From NCBI GenBank assembly GCA_013001295.1, contig JABDMW010000059.1, positions 1-61,369 on the forward strand: 61,369 nucleotides of DNA, in the 5' to 3' direction. Of the stretch, positions 36,898 through 45,335 are shown in pieces. Positions within the stretch are counted from its first letter, which is position 1. Every line of letters begins with the position of its first letter. The position numbers were made by a program, and so were the translations under genes. Source of the stretch: Hyphomonadaceae bacterium. GTDB lineage: Bacteria; Pseudomonadota; Alphaproteobacteria; Caulobacterales; Maricaulaceae. The notes under the pieces are model-generated. The model worked only from the letters and a program-made list of their open reading frames with translations. It had not been told where the DNA came from and did not search any database.

Positions 36898-38278
36898 GAT
36901 CGTTAAATGGGTTTTGATCGTTCTTCTTTTGGTGGGGATTGGAGTTGGGTTAGCACTGAAGTTTTCCAAAACCGCTCAAAATGCTGCCTTAGACAAGATA
37001 AGCGATGCCGCCGTGAAACGGATCGCCGCTAACCCGGATGCGGCGGGCACAGTTGCCGCTGATTTCATCAACATTCCGATCGAGGCCAGAGAGATTGCCG
37101 ATGGTATCTGGCAGGGCACAGGCGTCGGGAATACACACATCGTCACGACGGATGTTGGCGATGTCATGTTTGATACAGGCCTGGTCACGCAGGCCACCAA
37201 ACAAAAAAAGGCGTTGGAAACCGCGATCCCTGATCTTGATCTTAGTCATATCATTATTAGTCATTCCCACGCCGACCATTCCGGGGGCACAAATGTCTGG
37301 CACCGCGACGGTATAGAAATTGTGACACATGCTGAATTTCCAGAAGAACAACGGTATTTGACCGAGCTTCAGGACTATTTCTGGCATCGCAATCGTACGC
37401 TGTTTCCGTTTATGCCGGAGACGCCACCGACAATGGGATTGCTTGCTTATGGCGGCATCGAACCAAATACTATTGTGGGCAACGGAACCCCGTTGAAATT
37501 TAGTCAGGGTGGTGTCGATTTCGAAGTTTGGGCACTGCCGGGTGCTGAGGGCGCAGACAATATTGTGCTCTGGCTGCCGCAGAAAAAAATCCTATTTAGT
37601 GGCGATTTTTTTGGACCGATATTCCCGCAATTCCCCAATGTCTTCACCATGCGCGGTGAGAAAATCAGAAAACCCATTGAGTATATCAATTCTCTTGAAG
37701 TTGTGCTTGCCTTGCAGCCTGAAATGATTGTTCCAAGCCACCGTGATCCAATTTCCGGGAAGGCGGAAATCATGCGCGATATCGCAAAAATGCGCGATGC
37801 CACGCGGTACGTTCACGATCAAACCATAGCCGGAATGAATGCAGGAAAAACTGTCGAACAGTTGATGACGGAAATCCGGTTGCCACCGGAACTCGAGCTG
37901 ACCCAAGAACATGGCAAGGTGTCCTGGGCGGTTAAGTCCATATGGGAGTATTACGCAACCTGGTTTCATTTTGACAAAACAACTGAGCTTTATCCTGTAC
38001 CGGTAAACTCGGTCTATGCGGATATCGTTGAATTGTCGGGGGTGGACGCTTTGATCGCAAAAGCATCAAGTTATGTTGAAGCCAACCCGCTCAAATCTCT
38101 TCATCTCATTGATATGGTTTTGGGCGCTGAACCGGCTAACAAAAAAGCCTTGGACGTTCGTAAATCGGCATTGTCGCAATTGCTAGCAGCGGCGGAGTCC
38201 GGCGACAAAAATTCTTATGAAATTTACTGGTTGAAATATAGGCTGCGTGACACTCAAGCCAAATTAGACGCCCAATAA
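36890..38278 (+). CDS. Alkylsulfatase-like metallo-beta-lactamase-fold hydrolase
   Basis: 462 residues: N-terminal membrane helix (about residues 5-24), MBL domain with the zinc motif ISHSHADHSGG, further His/Asp ligands in LPGAEGADN and SGDFFGPIFP, then a helical domain with EYYATWFHFDKTTELYPVPV and KSLHLIDMVLGAEPANKKAL resembling the alkylsulfatase dimerisation domain of the SdsA1/BDS1/YjcS group. The third, sterol-carrier-like domain of SdsA1 is missing. Likely hydrolyses primary or secondary alkyl sulfates; a different fold from the two type I sulfatases beside it. The 3' end overlaps the convergent hydrolase gene by 25 bp. Confidence 0.85.
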   Translation: MSRIVKWVLIVLLLVGIGVGLALKFSKTAQNAALDKISDAAVKRIAANPDAAGTVAADFINIPIEAREIADGIWQGTGVGNTHIVTTDVGDVMFDTGLVTQATKQKKALETAIPDLDLSHIIISHSHADHSGGTNVWHRDGIEIVTHAEFPEEQRYLTELQDYFWHRNRTLFPFMPETPPTMGLLAYGGIEPNTIVGNGTPLKFSQGGVDFEVWALPGAEGADNIVLWLPQKKILFSGDFFGPIFPQFPNVFTMRGEKIRKPIEYINSLEVVLALQPEMIVPSHRDPISGKAEIMRDIAKMRDATRYVHDQTIAGMNAGKTVEQLMTEIRLPPELELTQEHGKVSWAVKSIWEYYATWFHFDKTTELYPVPVNSVYADIVELSGVDALIAKASSYVEANPLKSLHLIDMVLGAEPANKKALDVRKSALSQLLAAAESGDKNSYEIYWLKYRLRDTQAKLDAQ

Positions 38279-39165
38279 TTCAGGCGATCACATAATGTCT
38301 CGATTGACGGGAAGGCGAATGAATTGTGCCCCGTGTTTTCAAGCACAACCAATTCGGTACTTTCTGCATTGATGAAATCCTTAGGCGCATCTTTCGGTGG
38401 AATGCCGATATCATGATCGCCAAAGGCAAAGAAAATCGGGCATGTGATCGCTTCGACCTCGGTCGTCATACTGCCCCGGATCATGCCCATCATGCCGCCG
38501 GCGGCGTAGAGTTCAGTCCCGATATCACGCAGCCGTTGGTTCAACGCTTCATTGGCACCACCGAAGGTAATTGACCCGCTGGGTCCACCCATGGGCGGTG
38601 TAAACGGCATTTTGAACTTGCGTATCACGAGCTCTTCAATGTCGTGACCAATAGCATCTTCACGGCCGATATAGGTCTTTTCATGATCATCGAGCCCCCA
38701 ATCGAGCCCGCCGGCACTGGATCCAAACAGGCAAATCGCATCGAACGGCGCGCGACGACCCTGGGTGAGTATGGTCATCATACCGCCCATGGAATGCCCG
38801 ACACCAAATAATGGTCTGTCTGTGAAATCGGCTTGCTCGAGAAACTGTTCGAGGGCCGCGTATTCATAATCGGCCGCTTGGCGGGGTTTCAAAAAAGGAT
38901 GGTCAGGGGGCAGGGGATTTGTGCCGGTGCCAGGATGATCCATTGCGATCAATGTGTGCCCGAGCTCTGTCATGCGCGATACGAAGCTGTAATCGAAATC
39001 TTCATAGGTTCCGAGATCGAAGAGCTCCGTTGAGACCCCACCACCGGGCAGGCAAAAGAACACACATCCGCCTTGAGAAGTTTCTGGCTCATATAATGCT
39101 GCGGTTAAGGCAATAGAAATTTGGTCAATGCCTTCAATTTCCGTTGAAAGCTTCCGCGTTTTCAT
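38254..39165 (-). CDS. Alpha/beta hydrolase
   Basis: 303 residues, cytosolic, no signal peptide. Seen: oxyanion region FFCLPGGGVSTELF, nucleophile elbow GVGHSMGGMM (GxSxG), a possible acid in FAFGDHDIGIP and catalytic His in ENTGHNSFAFP. Substrate unknown; an ester or thioester intermediate of the island is plausible. The start overlaps the ferredoxin stop as ATGA, so the two form one operon under the palindrome at 39538. Confidence 0.87.
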   Translation of the reverse strand: MKTRKLSTEIEGIDQISIALTAALYEPETSQGGCVFFCLPGGGVSTELFDLGTYEDFDYSFVSRMTELGHTLIAMDHPGTGTNPLPPDHPFLKPRQAADYEYAALEQFLEQADFTDRPLFGVGHSMGGMMTILTQGRRAPFDAICLFGSSAGGLDWGLDDHEKTYIGREDAIGHDIEELVIRKFKMPFTPPMGGPSGSITFGGANEALNQRLRDIGTELYAAGGMMGMIRGSMTTEVEAITCPIFFAFGDHDIGIPPKDAPKDFINAESTELVVLENTGHNSFAFPSIETLCDRLNYWASNLA

Positions 39166-39482
39166 GCTTCGGGAGCGATATCCATATCGATACCATCATG
39201 GGATTCATTTAATTGTATCTGACAACATAAGCGTGAATTCGGCTTTATTTCGACAAAATCTTCCAAGCCTTCCAGCATATAGCCTTCGTCTTCGGTGCGC
39301 TCGCCGCATTTCTCTGTCCACCCGTCAGATAAATAGACATGACAGGTCCCGCAACTTGCCATGCCGCCGCACGTCGCGTCGATAAGGCCGGCATCGCGTA
39401 GCGGTTCCATGAGGGCAACGCCTTTATCGGCTTCTAGCTTGTGCTCTTCACCTTCGAGGGTCCGAACTGTTATTTTTAACAT
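39162..39482 (-). CDS. [2Fe-2S] ferredoxin
   Basis: 106-residue plant/adrenodoxin-type ferredoxin. Cluster ligands: CGGMASCGTC (C-x5-C-x2-C) near residues 38-47 and a fourth Cys in SRLCCQIQL (two adjacent Cys). Soluble electron carrier for the P450 at 49612 and/or the Rieske oxygenases; no ferredoxin reductase gene is found in the window. First gene of a two-gene operon with the alpha/beta hydrolase. Confidence 0.93.
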   Translation of the reverse strand: MLKITVRTLEGEEHKLEADKGVALMEPLRDAGLIDATCGGMASCGTCHVYLSDGWTEKCGERTEDEGYMLEGLEDFVEIKPNSRLCCQIQLNESHDGIDMDIAPEA

Positions 39483-39537
39483 AAAAGGTCTCGCAAAAAA
39501 TCATCTTATGGGTTGACGGCATTCAAAATTCAAGTAC

Positions 39538-39558
39538 TTTCTGAACGACGTTCGGAAA
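39538..39558. promoter_or_regulatory. TetR-type operator, copy 2 (between ferredoxin and CoA-transferase)
   Basis: A 21-bp palindrome: TTTCTGAACG and CGTTCGGAAA around a central A. 55 bp from the ferredoxin start and 36 bp from the CoA-transferase start; one site can control both divergent operons. Confidence 0.83.
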
Positions 39559-39594
39559 GTCATATCAATCAAATTTAATGTTGGCAAGGTGAAG

Positions 39595-42018
39595 ATGGCA
39601 GGTGTTTTAAACGGAATAAAAGTTCTCGATCTAAGTTGGGGCATTGCGGGGCCAATGACCGGGATGTTGCTGGCGGATCATGGTGCAGATGTAACGCGGA
39701 TTGAGCGCCCAGCCGGGGACCCATTTTCGGAAATGCTTGGCTACAAAGTCTGGCACCGGGGCAAGAAAAACGCCGTTTTTGATCTCAAAAATCCTTCTGA
39801 TATGAACTTATTTAAAAAGCTGGTCGCAGAGGCAGACGTCGTCATTGAAAGTATGGCGCCGGGGAAAACCAAGTCTCTTGGCATCGACTATCCTGAAATG
39901 GCCAAGTTGAATCCGAAACTGATTTACTGCTCGATCACCGGATACGGTGAAGGAACGGCTGATCAGGACAAGCCAGGCTATGATGCTTTGGTTGCCGCGA
40001 GTTCCGGTCTGCAGTTTGAACAGCGTGGATGGCCGGAAAGCGCTCTCAATCATATGGCTGGCGAAGAAGACCCGTTTGCTGAAGCTGTCGAGATTGACCA
40101 GAACTGGGTACAAGGTGCGAACCGGGAAGGCCCTCTTCATGTCGCGTCAAAATGGCCGAGCATGGGGGCATTTTTCTCGGCTATCACAGGAATATCTGCA
40201 GCACTTTATGCCCGTACGCAAACCGAACGCGGTCAAAAAGTCAGCACGAGCCTGCAACAAGGCGCCATGGCCTGCGGCAGTGGTGTGTGGCAACGCGTAG
40301 ATGACATTCATGCCCAGGGATTTAACACCTGGATCATGGGCGCGCGTTCCCCCAAGGGCCATTTCAAATGTAAAGACGGAAAGTGGATTCACAACTGGGT
40401 GCCCAACCCGCGATTCATTTTGGAGGCCGCAAAAGGAGACGAGATTAACGCGACGCCGGACTTAACGGTGCAGAATGATCCTGACCGCTTCGGCATCGGG
40501 CCGGAAGAGCTCTTGGTAATGGCCCATTATCAACCGATTTTGGCCGATGCAGTTTCGAAGTTTAATGCCGACGATTGGGTCAAGGCCGCGGCGGACGGTA
40601 ATATGACCATGCAGCCATGCCGAACCGTGGAAGAAAGCCTCACAGATCCCTATCTGATTGACGATAAATGTGTTGCGACAGTCGACGATCCGGAACTCGG
40701 ACCGATCAACCAGGTGGGCATAACTTACCGGCTGGAAACCAGCCCCGGCGAAATCCAGGGCCCCACACGGGTGCGCGGTGCAGATACCGATTCTGTAAAA
40801 GCGTATGCGGCTGATTTACCAGATCCTGAAGAGCACACGGTTCCCGCGAAAGCTACGGGTAAAGGCCCATTGGACGGTATACGCGTTCTCGATTTAGGAT
40901 TGGCAATTGCTGGGCCTTTTGGCTGCCAATTGCTTGCCGATATGGGCGCCGAAGTGATCAAAATGAATACGCTTTGGGACAGTTATTGGCACCGCTGTCA
41001 TATTGCCTATATGGCCAATCGCGGCAAACGCTCATTGGCTGTGATGCTGAAACACCCAAAGGGATTGGAAGCGATCAAGAAGGTCATCGCTACCTGTGAT
41101 GTCGTTCAACACAATATGCGCTATCCTGCAACGCAACGCTTAGGGCTGGACTATGATAGTCTCAAGAAAGAATTCCCGCGCTTGATTTATTGCCATTCTC
41201 GCGGCTTTGAAGAAGGCCCGCGTAAAAACCTGCCAGGGAATGATCAAACCGGTGCTTGTCTGGCCGGCGTTCAACATGAGGACGGCGCACTCCATGCCGG
41301 CGGCGAAACCCATCCACTATGGTCGCTGACTTCGCTCGGGGATACGGGGAATGGCTTTTTGACGGCTGTAGGCATTTGTAATGCATTGATGGAGCGCGAA
41401 CGCACCGGTAAAGGCCAATTCGTCGATACATCAATCATCAATGCCTGCCTGCTCAACACCAGTTACGCCGTTGCGAAACCTGACGGGTCTGTGGTCGAAC
41501 GGGAGCGCCTAAATGCCGACCAAACCGGCTATGGCGATTATTACCGGCTTTACAAATGCGCTGATGACAACTGGATACAAGTTGCAGCGATTAACGACGC
41601 ACACCGGGCGGCTTTTGATGGTTTGGCGGGAGATAATAAAATCGCTGCTTTTGCCGGCAAAAGTTCAGCTGATTTGATGGCTGATTTGGCTAAGGCCGGA
41701 ATTCCTGCCGCAATTTCAGACGCGGAAGCGTCGCGTCGATTGTTCGACAATGCTGACTATAAAAAGCGCGGTTGGACCGTCGAGTATCCGCATCCTTATG
41801 TCGGCAAACTTGAACAAATCGGAGCGACATATGATTTGTCAGACACGCCGGCCATTATGCAATGCCCACCTCTCATTGTCGGCGATCATAGTAAGGCAAT
41901 TCTCGAAGAACTCGGCTATAGTGAAGAAGAAATACTCGCCATGGCCAATGAAACGGCCATTCTTTGCGATCCGCCACTGCCGGGCCAAAAAGAAATGAAA
42001 AACCCGTGGGGGCTTTAA
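39595..42018 (+). CDS. Tandem-domain CaiB/BaiF family III CoA-transferase
   Basis: About 807 residues made of two complete family III CoA-transferase domains (about 1-400 and 420-807), each starting with a matching block (GIKVLDLSWGIAGPMTGMLL and GIRVLDLGLAIAGPFGCQLL). Each has a candidate catalytic Asp (PGYDALVAASSG; PGNDQTGACLAG). These enzymes move CoA between carboxylic acids via an aspartyl-CoA intermediate. Single polypeptides with two domains replace the usual interlocked dimer of separate chains. ATG 39595 with AAGG upstream is preferred over GTG 39589. First gene of a seven-gene operon of acyl-CoA chemistry. Confidence 0.9.
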   Translation: MAGVLNGIKVLDLSWGIAGPMTGMLLADHGADVTRIERPAGDPFSEMLGYKVWHRGKKNAVFDLKNPSDMNLFKKLVAEADVVIESMAPGKTKSLGIDYPEMAKLNPKLIYCSITGYGEGTADQDKPGYDALVAASSGLQFEQRGWPESALNHMAGEEDPFAEAVEIDQNWVQGANREGPLHVASKWPSMGAFFSAITGISAALYARTQTERGQKVSTSLQQGAMACGSGVWQRVDDIHAQGFNTWIMGARSPKGHFKCKDGKWIHNWVPNPRFILEAAKGDEINATPDLTVQNDPDRFGIGPEELLVMAHYQPILADAVSKFNADDWVKAAADGNMTMQPCRTVEESLTDPYLIDDKCVATVDDPELGPINQVGITYRLETSPGEIQGPTRVRGADTDSVKAYAADLPDPEEHTVPAKATGKGPLDGIRVLDLGLAIAGPFGCQLLADMGAEVIKMNTLWDSYWHRCHIAYMANRGKRSLAVMLKHPKGLEAIKKVIATCDVVQHNMRYPATQRLGLDYDSLKKEFPRLIYCHSRGFEEGPRKNLPGNDQTGACLAGVQHEDGALHAGGETHPLWSLTSLGDTGNGFLTAVGICNALMERERTGKGQFVDTSIINACLLNTSYAVAKPDGSVVERERLNADQTGYGDYYRLYKCADDNWIQVAAINDAHRAAFDGLAGDNKIAAFAGKSSADLMADLAKAGIPAAISDAEASRRLFDNADYKKRGWTVEYPHPYVGKLEQIGATYDLSDTPAIMQCPPLIVGDHSKAILEELGYSEEEILAMANETAILCDPPLPGQKEMKNPWGL

Positions 42019-42019
42019 A

Positions 42020-42409
42020 ATGAGGCCAGATCCCATACAGCGCTTAGACACCACATTCTTCTGGGATGCATGCGAGCGTGGTGAATTTTTAGCGCAAAAG
42101 TGTGAACCGTGTAACAAGCTGTGGCATCCGCCGCGACCTATGTGCCCGGATTGTCATTCCTTGGAAAAATCAACGCAAAATCTGTCCGGGAAGGCGACGA
42201 TATTGTCATGGGTGCGCCAGGTGCGGCCTGCCAGTTTCGGGTTTAAAGAAAGCCCGATCGTCATTCTTGTCGAGCTCGAAGAAGGGTTGCGCATGGTTTC
42301 TAACCTAGTCGGCGATGAGCCGCCGGAAATCGGGGATCCAGTCGAAGTTGATTTTGCCAAAACTTCCGGCGGAAAAGCAGTGCCCGTCTTTAAGAAGGTT
42401 GCGTCCTGA
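42020..42409 (+). CDS. Zn-ribbon/OB-fold (DUF35) protein
   Basis: 129 residues: an N-terminal helix, a rubredoxin-like zinc ribbon (KCEPCNKLWHPPRPMCPDCH, four Cys as C-x2-C...C-x2-C) and a C-terminal OB fold. DUF35 proteins bind acyl-CoA and act as obligate partners of thiolase-like proteins; ChsH2/Ltp2 pairs in steroid side-chain degradation are the closest functional model. The stop overlaps the start of the thiolase-like gene by one base (TGATG), consistent with a stoichiometric complex. Confidence 0.9.
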   Translation: MRPDPIQRLDTTFFWDACERGEFLAQKCEPCNKLWHPPRPMCPDCHSLEKSTQNLSGKATILSWVRQVRPASFGFKESPIVILVELEEGLRMVSNLVGDEPPEIGDPVEVDFAKTSGGKAVPVFKKVAS

Positions 42410-43566
42410 TGGTCGCGGCATCACAACAAGCCTGTATCGTTGGGATTGGCCAAACCGAATTTTCAAAGGCTTCGGGACGATCCGAACAACAATTGGCCGC
42501 CGAGGCCGTGTTGCGGGCCTGCCAGGACGCCGGGGTTGACCCAAAATCCATTGACGGGATGACGACTTTTAGTCTCGATAACTCCGATGAAGTCGATATC
42601 ATGCGCTCATTGGGGTGCGAAGAGATCAAATATACGACGCGTTTGCCGCAAGGCGGCGCAGCCTCCGTCGCAACGATTGTGCATGCAAAAAATGCTGTTG
42701 AATCAGGTATTTGTGACACGTTCTTGATTTTTAGAGCGATGAATGAACGCAGCCAATACCGATTTGGCCAGCCGCATTTCAATATTTCTCCTGACGCGCA
42801 TAGCTCTACGTTCATGGAATGGTGTTTTCCATTCGGCGCGCAAACACCAGCGGCGTGGGAAGCACTTTCGTGCGGTCCATATCTCAACAAATATGGCGTG
42901 ACGTCAGAAGATCTGGGCCGGATTGCGGTAACATTCCGTAAAGCGGCGGCAACCAATCCCGCATCCTGGTTCTATGAGAAACCCATAACGCTCGACGACC
43001 ATCAAAATTCCCGTTGGATTGTCGAGCCGACCCTTCGCCTTTTGGATTGCTGTCAGGAAAGTGACGGCGGTGTGGCGATCATCATTACGCGCGCGGACAA
43101 AGCGAAGGATTTAATGCAAATGCCGGTACGCATATTGGGGGCCGAGTATTCAATGCTTTTCAATCACGAAATCATTTCAGATTTCTATGCCGGGGATCTT
43201 ATTCGCAACGAAAACAGCGAGATCGTCGCCGACCGGTTGGAGGCAAGCACCGGAATCGCCCCCAAAGACACCAATGTAGCGATGATTTATGATAATTTTA
43301 CGCCGCAGATTTTGCGCCAGCTTGAAGGCTTTAAATATTGTGGCATTGGTGAAGCCAAGGATTATGTTAAAGATGGGCATCTGGAATTGGACGGCAAGAC
43401 GCCTTTGTCTCCCAATGGCGGATTGATGGGGGAAGGATATATTCACGGGATGAACAACATCACAGAAGGTGTCCGGCAAGTCCGCGGACAAGCTGCCAAC
43501 CAGATTGAGAACGCGAATACAGCATTTATCGCGTCAGGAGTCGCTGGCGCAATAATTGGGAAATAA
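42409..43566 (+). CDS. Thiolase-like lipid-transfer protein (Ltp2-type aldolase candidate)
   Basis: 385 residues of the SCP-x/lipid-transfer thiolase-like family. Seen: N-terminal CIVGIGQTEFSKASGRSEQQ, and near residue 83 LPQGGAASVATIVHA where true thiolases have the nucleophilic Cys (CASG); no Cys is present. The C-terminal thiolase Cys (CxG) is also absent (FIASGVAGA). The GEGYIHGMNN motif replaces GHP. Loss of both cysteines fits Ltp2-like retro-aldolases that cleave a beta-hydroxyacyl side chain rather than thiolases. Coupled to the DUF35 gene. Confidence 0.87.
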   Translation: MVAASQQACIVGIGQTEFSKASGRSEQQLAAEAVLRACQDAGVDPKSIDGMTTFSLDNSDEVDIMRSLGCEEIKYTTRLPQGGAASVATIVHAKNAVESGICDTFLIFRAMNERSQYRFGQPHFNISPDAHSSTFMEWCFPFGAQTPAAWEALSCGPYLNKYGVTSEDLGRIAVTFRKAAATNPASWFYEKPITLDDHQNSRWIVEPTLRLLDCCQESDGGVAIIITRADKAKDLMQMPVRILGAEYSMLFNHEIISDFYAGDLIRNENSEIVADRLEASTGIAPKDTNVAMIYDNFTPQILRQLEGFKYCGIGEAKDYVKDGHLELDGKTPLSPNGGLMGEGYIHGMNNITEGVRQVRGQAANQIENANTAFIASGVAGAIIGK

Positions 43567-43575
43567 GGAAATACC

Positions 43576-43884
43576 ATGAGCCAAATTTACAAACCCGGAA
43601 CAAAATTGAGCAGTACCGTGTGCAAAACACAAATCATGGTATTGCGGGCACCGGCAGAAGAATTGACGATTACCTGCGGTGGTGCCCCTATGCAAGTAGG
43701 GGATCCAGAAGAGTTGGGATCGCTCGATAGCGCGCAGGCCAATGGTACACTGGTTGGAAAGCGATACACGGACGAAGCAGAATCCATGGAGTTTTTGTGC
43801 ACGCGCGGCGGCGAAGGAAGCGTTTCTGTGGCGGGCTATTCGATCGATATTAAGGCGGCTAAAAAGCTTCCAAGCTCCGACTAA
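43576..43884 (+). CDS. Small conserved protein of unknown function
   Basis: 102 residues, no signal peptide. Seen: VCKTQIMVLRAP (residues about 15-26), LTITCGGAPM, GKRYTDEAESMEFLCTRGGE and a C-terminal LPSSD; three cysteines. I do not recognise an assigned function, but similar small proteins beside acyl-CoA ligases are familiar to me from actinobacterial gene clusters (memory, not checked). Nine bases follow the thiolase-like gene, and its stop overlaps the ligase ATG (TAATG), so it is tightly coupled to acyl activation. The cysteines might bind metal. Confidence 0.78.
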   Translation: MSQIYKPGTKLSSTVCKTQIMVLRAPAEELTITCGGAPMQVGDPEELGSLDSAQANGTLVGKRYTDEAESMEFLCTRGGEGSVSVAGYSIDIKAAKKLPSSD

Positions 43885-45335
43885 TGAATATCCATCTGCT
43901 CCTACAAATGTCCAGCGAAGCCATGGGGTATCGCGAGGCTATTGTTTGCGGCGAAACGCGAATGACATTTGAAGAACTGGGCGAGGCGGCAGCGCAAATA
44001 GCGGCCAAAGTGGATTCTGGTGAAAAAGTCGCTTATTTGGCGGAGGCGCATCCGTCTTTCCCGGCTGCCTTATTCGGGGCTGCACTGGCAGGAACGCCTT
44101 TCGTATCATTGAATTATCGACTGTCTAAAGAACAGCTGGATGCTCAGATCGCACGCATTACTCCAGCGAAACTCATCACGGATTCAGATGTCAGCGCCGA
44201 AAGTCTTGTGACTGTTTCACCAAATGATGTCCTGGGCGGTTCAGCTTATGAAGGCGAGGCGCCTGACGTGGAGGGCGCGGTCGCAGTCGAACTGTTCACC
44301 AGCGGGACAACCGGCGAACCCAAATCTGCACTTTTAAGACATAGCAATTTGATGGCCTATGTGTTTGGCACAATAGAATTTATGAGCGCCGAGGAAGACG
44401 AAGCCGCACTACTGACCGTGCCGCCATATCACATTGCAGGGATAGCGGCGGTATTGAGCTCGACCTATGCCGGACGGCGCATGGTGCAATTGCCGAGTTT
44501 TACACCTGAAGCCTGGATTAAACTGGCGCAAAAAGAGAATGTCACCAATGCCTTCTTGGTGCCGACTATGTTGCAACGGATCGTCGACGTTGCCGGCGGC
44601 TCGCTCAATATACCATCAATGCGCAATATCGCTTACGGCGGCGGGAAAATGCCGCGCGAAACCATTGAGGCGGCCATGGATTTATTACCGCACGTCAATT
44701 TCACCAATGCCTACGGGTTGACTGAAACCAGCGCGACGATCTGTATGCTGGGTCCAGATGAGCACCGTGAAGCCTATAATAGCGATGATCCGTCGATCCG
44801 CCGCCGTTTGGGTTCAGCAGGCATTCCCATCCCGACGATTGAATTGCAAATCCGCAGCGAAGAGGGAGATGTGGTTGATCCAGAAACGACCGGACTGGTT
44901 TGGGTCAGAGGGGATCAGGTGAGCGGCGAATATAAAGGCCATGGCTCGCAATTGGACGCTGAAGGCTGGTTCCCGACCAAAGACCGCGGATATGTCGACG
45001 CGGACGGATTTCTTTTTATCGATGGACGGGCCGATGATGTGATTGTCCGGGGCGGTGAAAATATATCACCGGGCGAGATTGAGGACGTGCTTCGAACCCA
45101 TAAATGCATCAAGGACGTGGCGGCGGTCGCTGTGCCGGATGTCGAATGGGGCGAGGCCGTTGGGGTCGCTCTGGTCTGCACAGGCGATGTGCCGGACGCG
45201 GAAATTTGCGATTTGGTGAAGGCGAACTTACGTTCCTCCCGCGTGCCTTCCGTGATAAAACGCATGGATGAATTGCCTTACAATGAAACCGGAAAGCTCC
45301 TTCGACGTGTCATCAGAGACAGTTTTGCAGACTAG
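43884..45335 (+). CDS. AMP-dependent acyl-CoA synthetase/ligase
   Basis: 483 residues of the ANL superfamily: activates a carboxylic acid to acyl-AMP then acyl-CoA. Seen: A3 loop LFTSGTTGEPKSALLRHSNL, A5 NAYGLTETSATIC, A7/A8 GWFPTKDRGYVDADGFLFID and GRADDVIVRGGENISPGEIE, and A10 with catalytic Lys in LPYNETGKLLRR. Slightly short N-terminal domain compared with 500-550-residue relatives. Likely activates a side-chain or ring-derived acid for the following CoA steps. Confidence 0.93.
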   Translation: MNIHLLLQMSSEAMGYREAIVCGETRMTFEELGEAAAQIAAKVDSGEKVAYLAEAHPSFPAALFGAALAGTPFVSLNYRLSKEQLDAQIARITPAKLITDSDVSAESLVTVSPNDVLGGSAYEGEAPDVEGAVAVELFTSGTTGEPKSALLRHSNLMAYVFGTIEFMSAEEDEAALLTVPPYHIAGIAAVLSSTYAGRRMVQLPSFTPEAWIKLAQKENVTNAFLVPTMLQRIVDVAGGSLNIPSMRNIAYGGGKMPRETIEAAMDLLPHVNFTNAYGLTETSATICMLGPDEHREAYNSDDPSIRRRLGSAGIPIPTIELQIRSEEGDVVDPETTGLVWVRGDQVSGEYKGHGSQLDAEGWFPTKDRGYVDADGFLFIDGRADDVIVRGGENISPGEIEDVLRTHKCIKDVAAVAVPDVEWGEAVGVALVCTGDVPDAEICDLVKANLRSSRVPSVIKRMDELPYNETGKLLRRVIRDSFAD

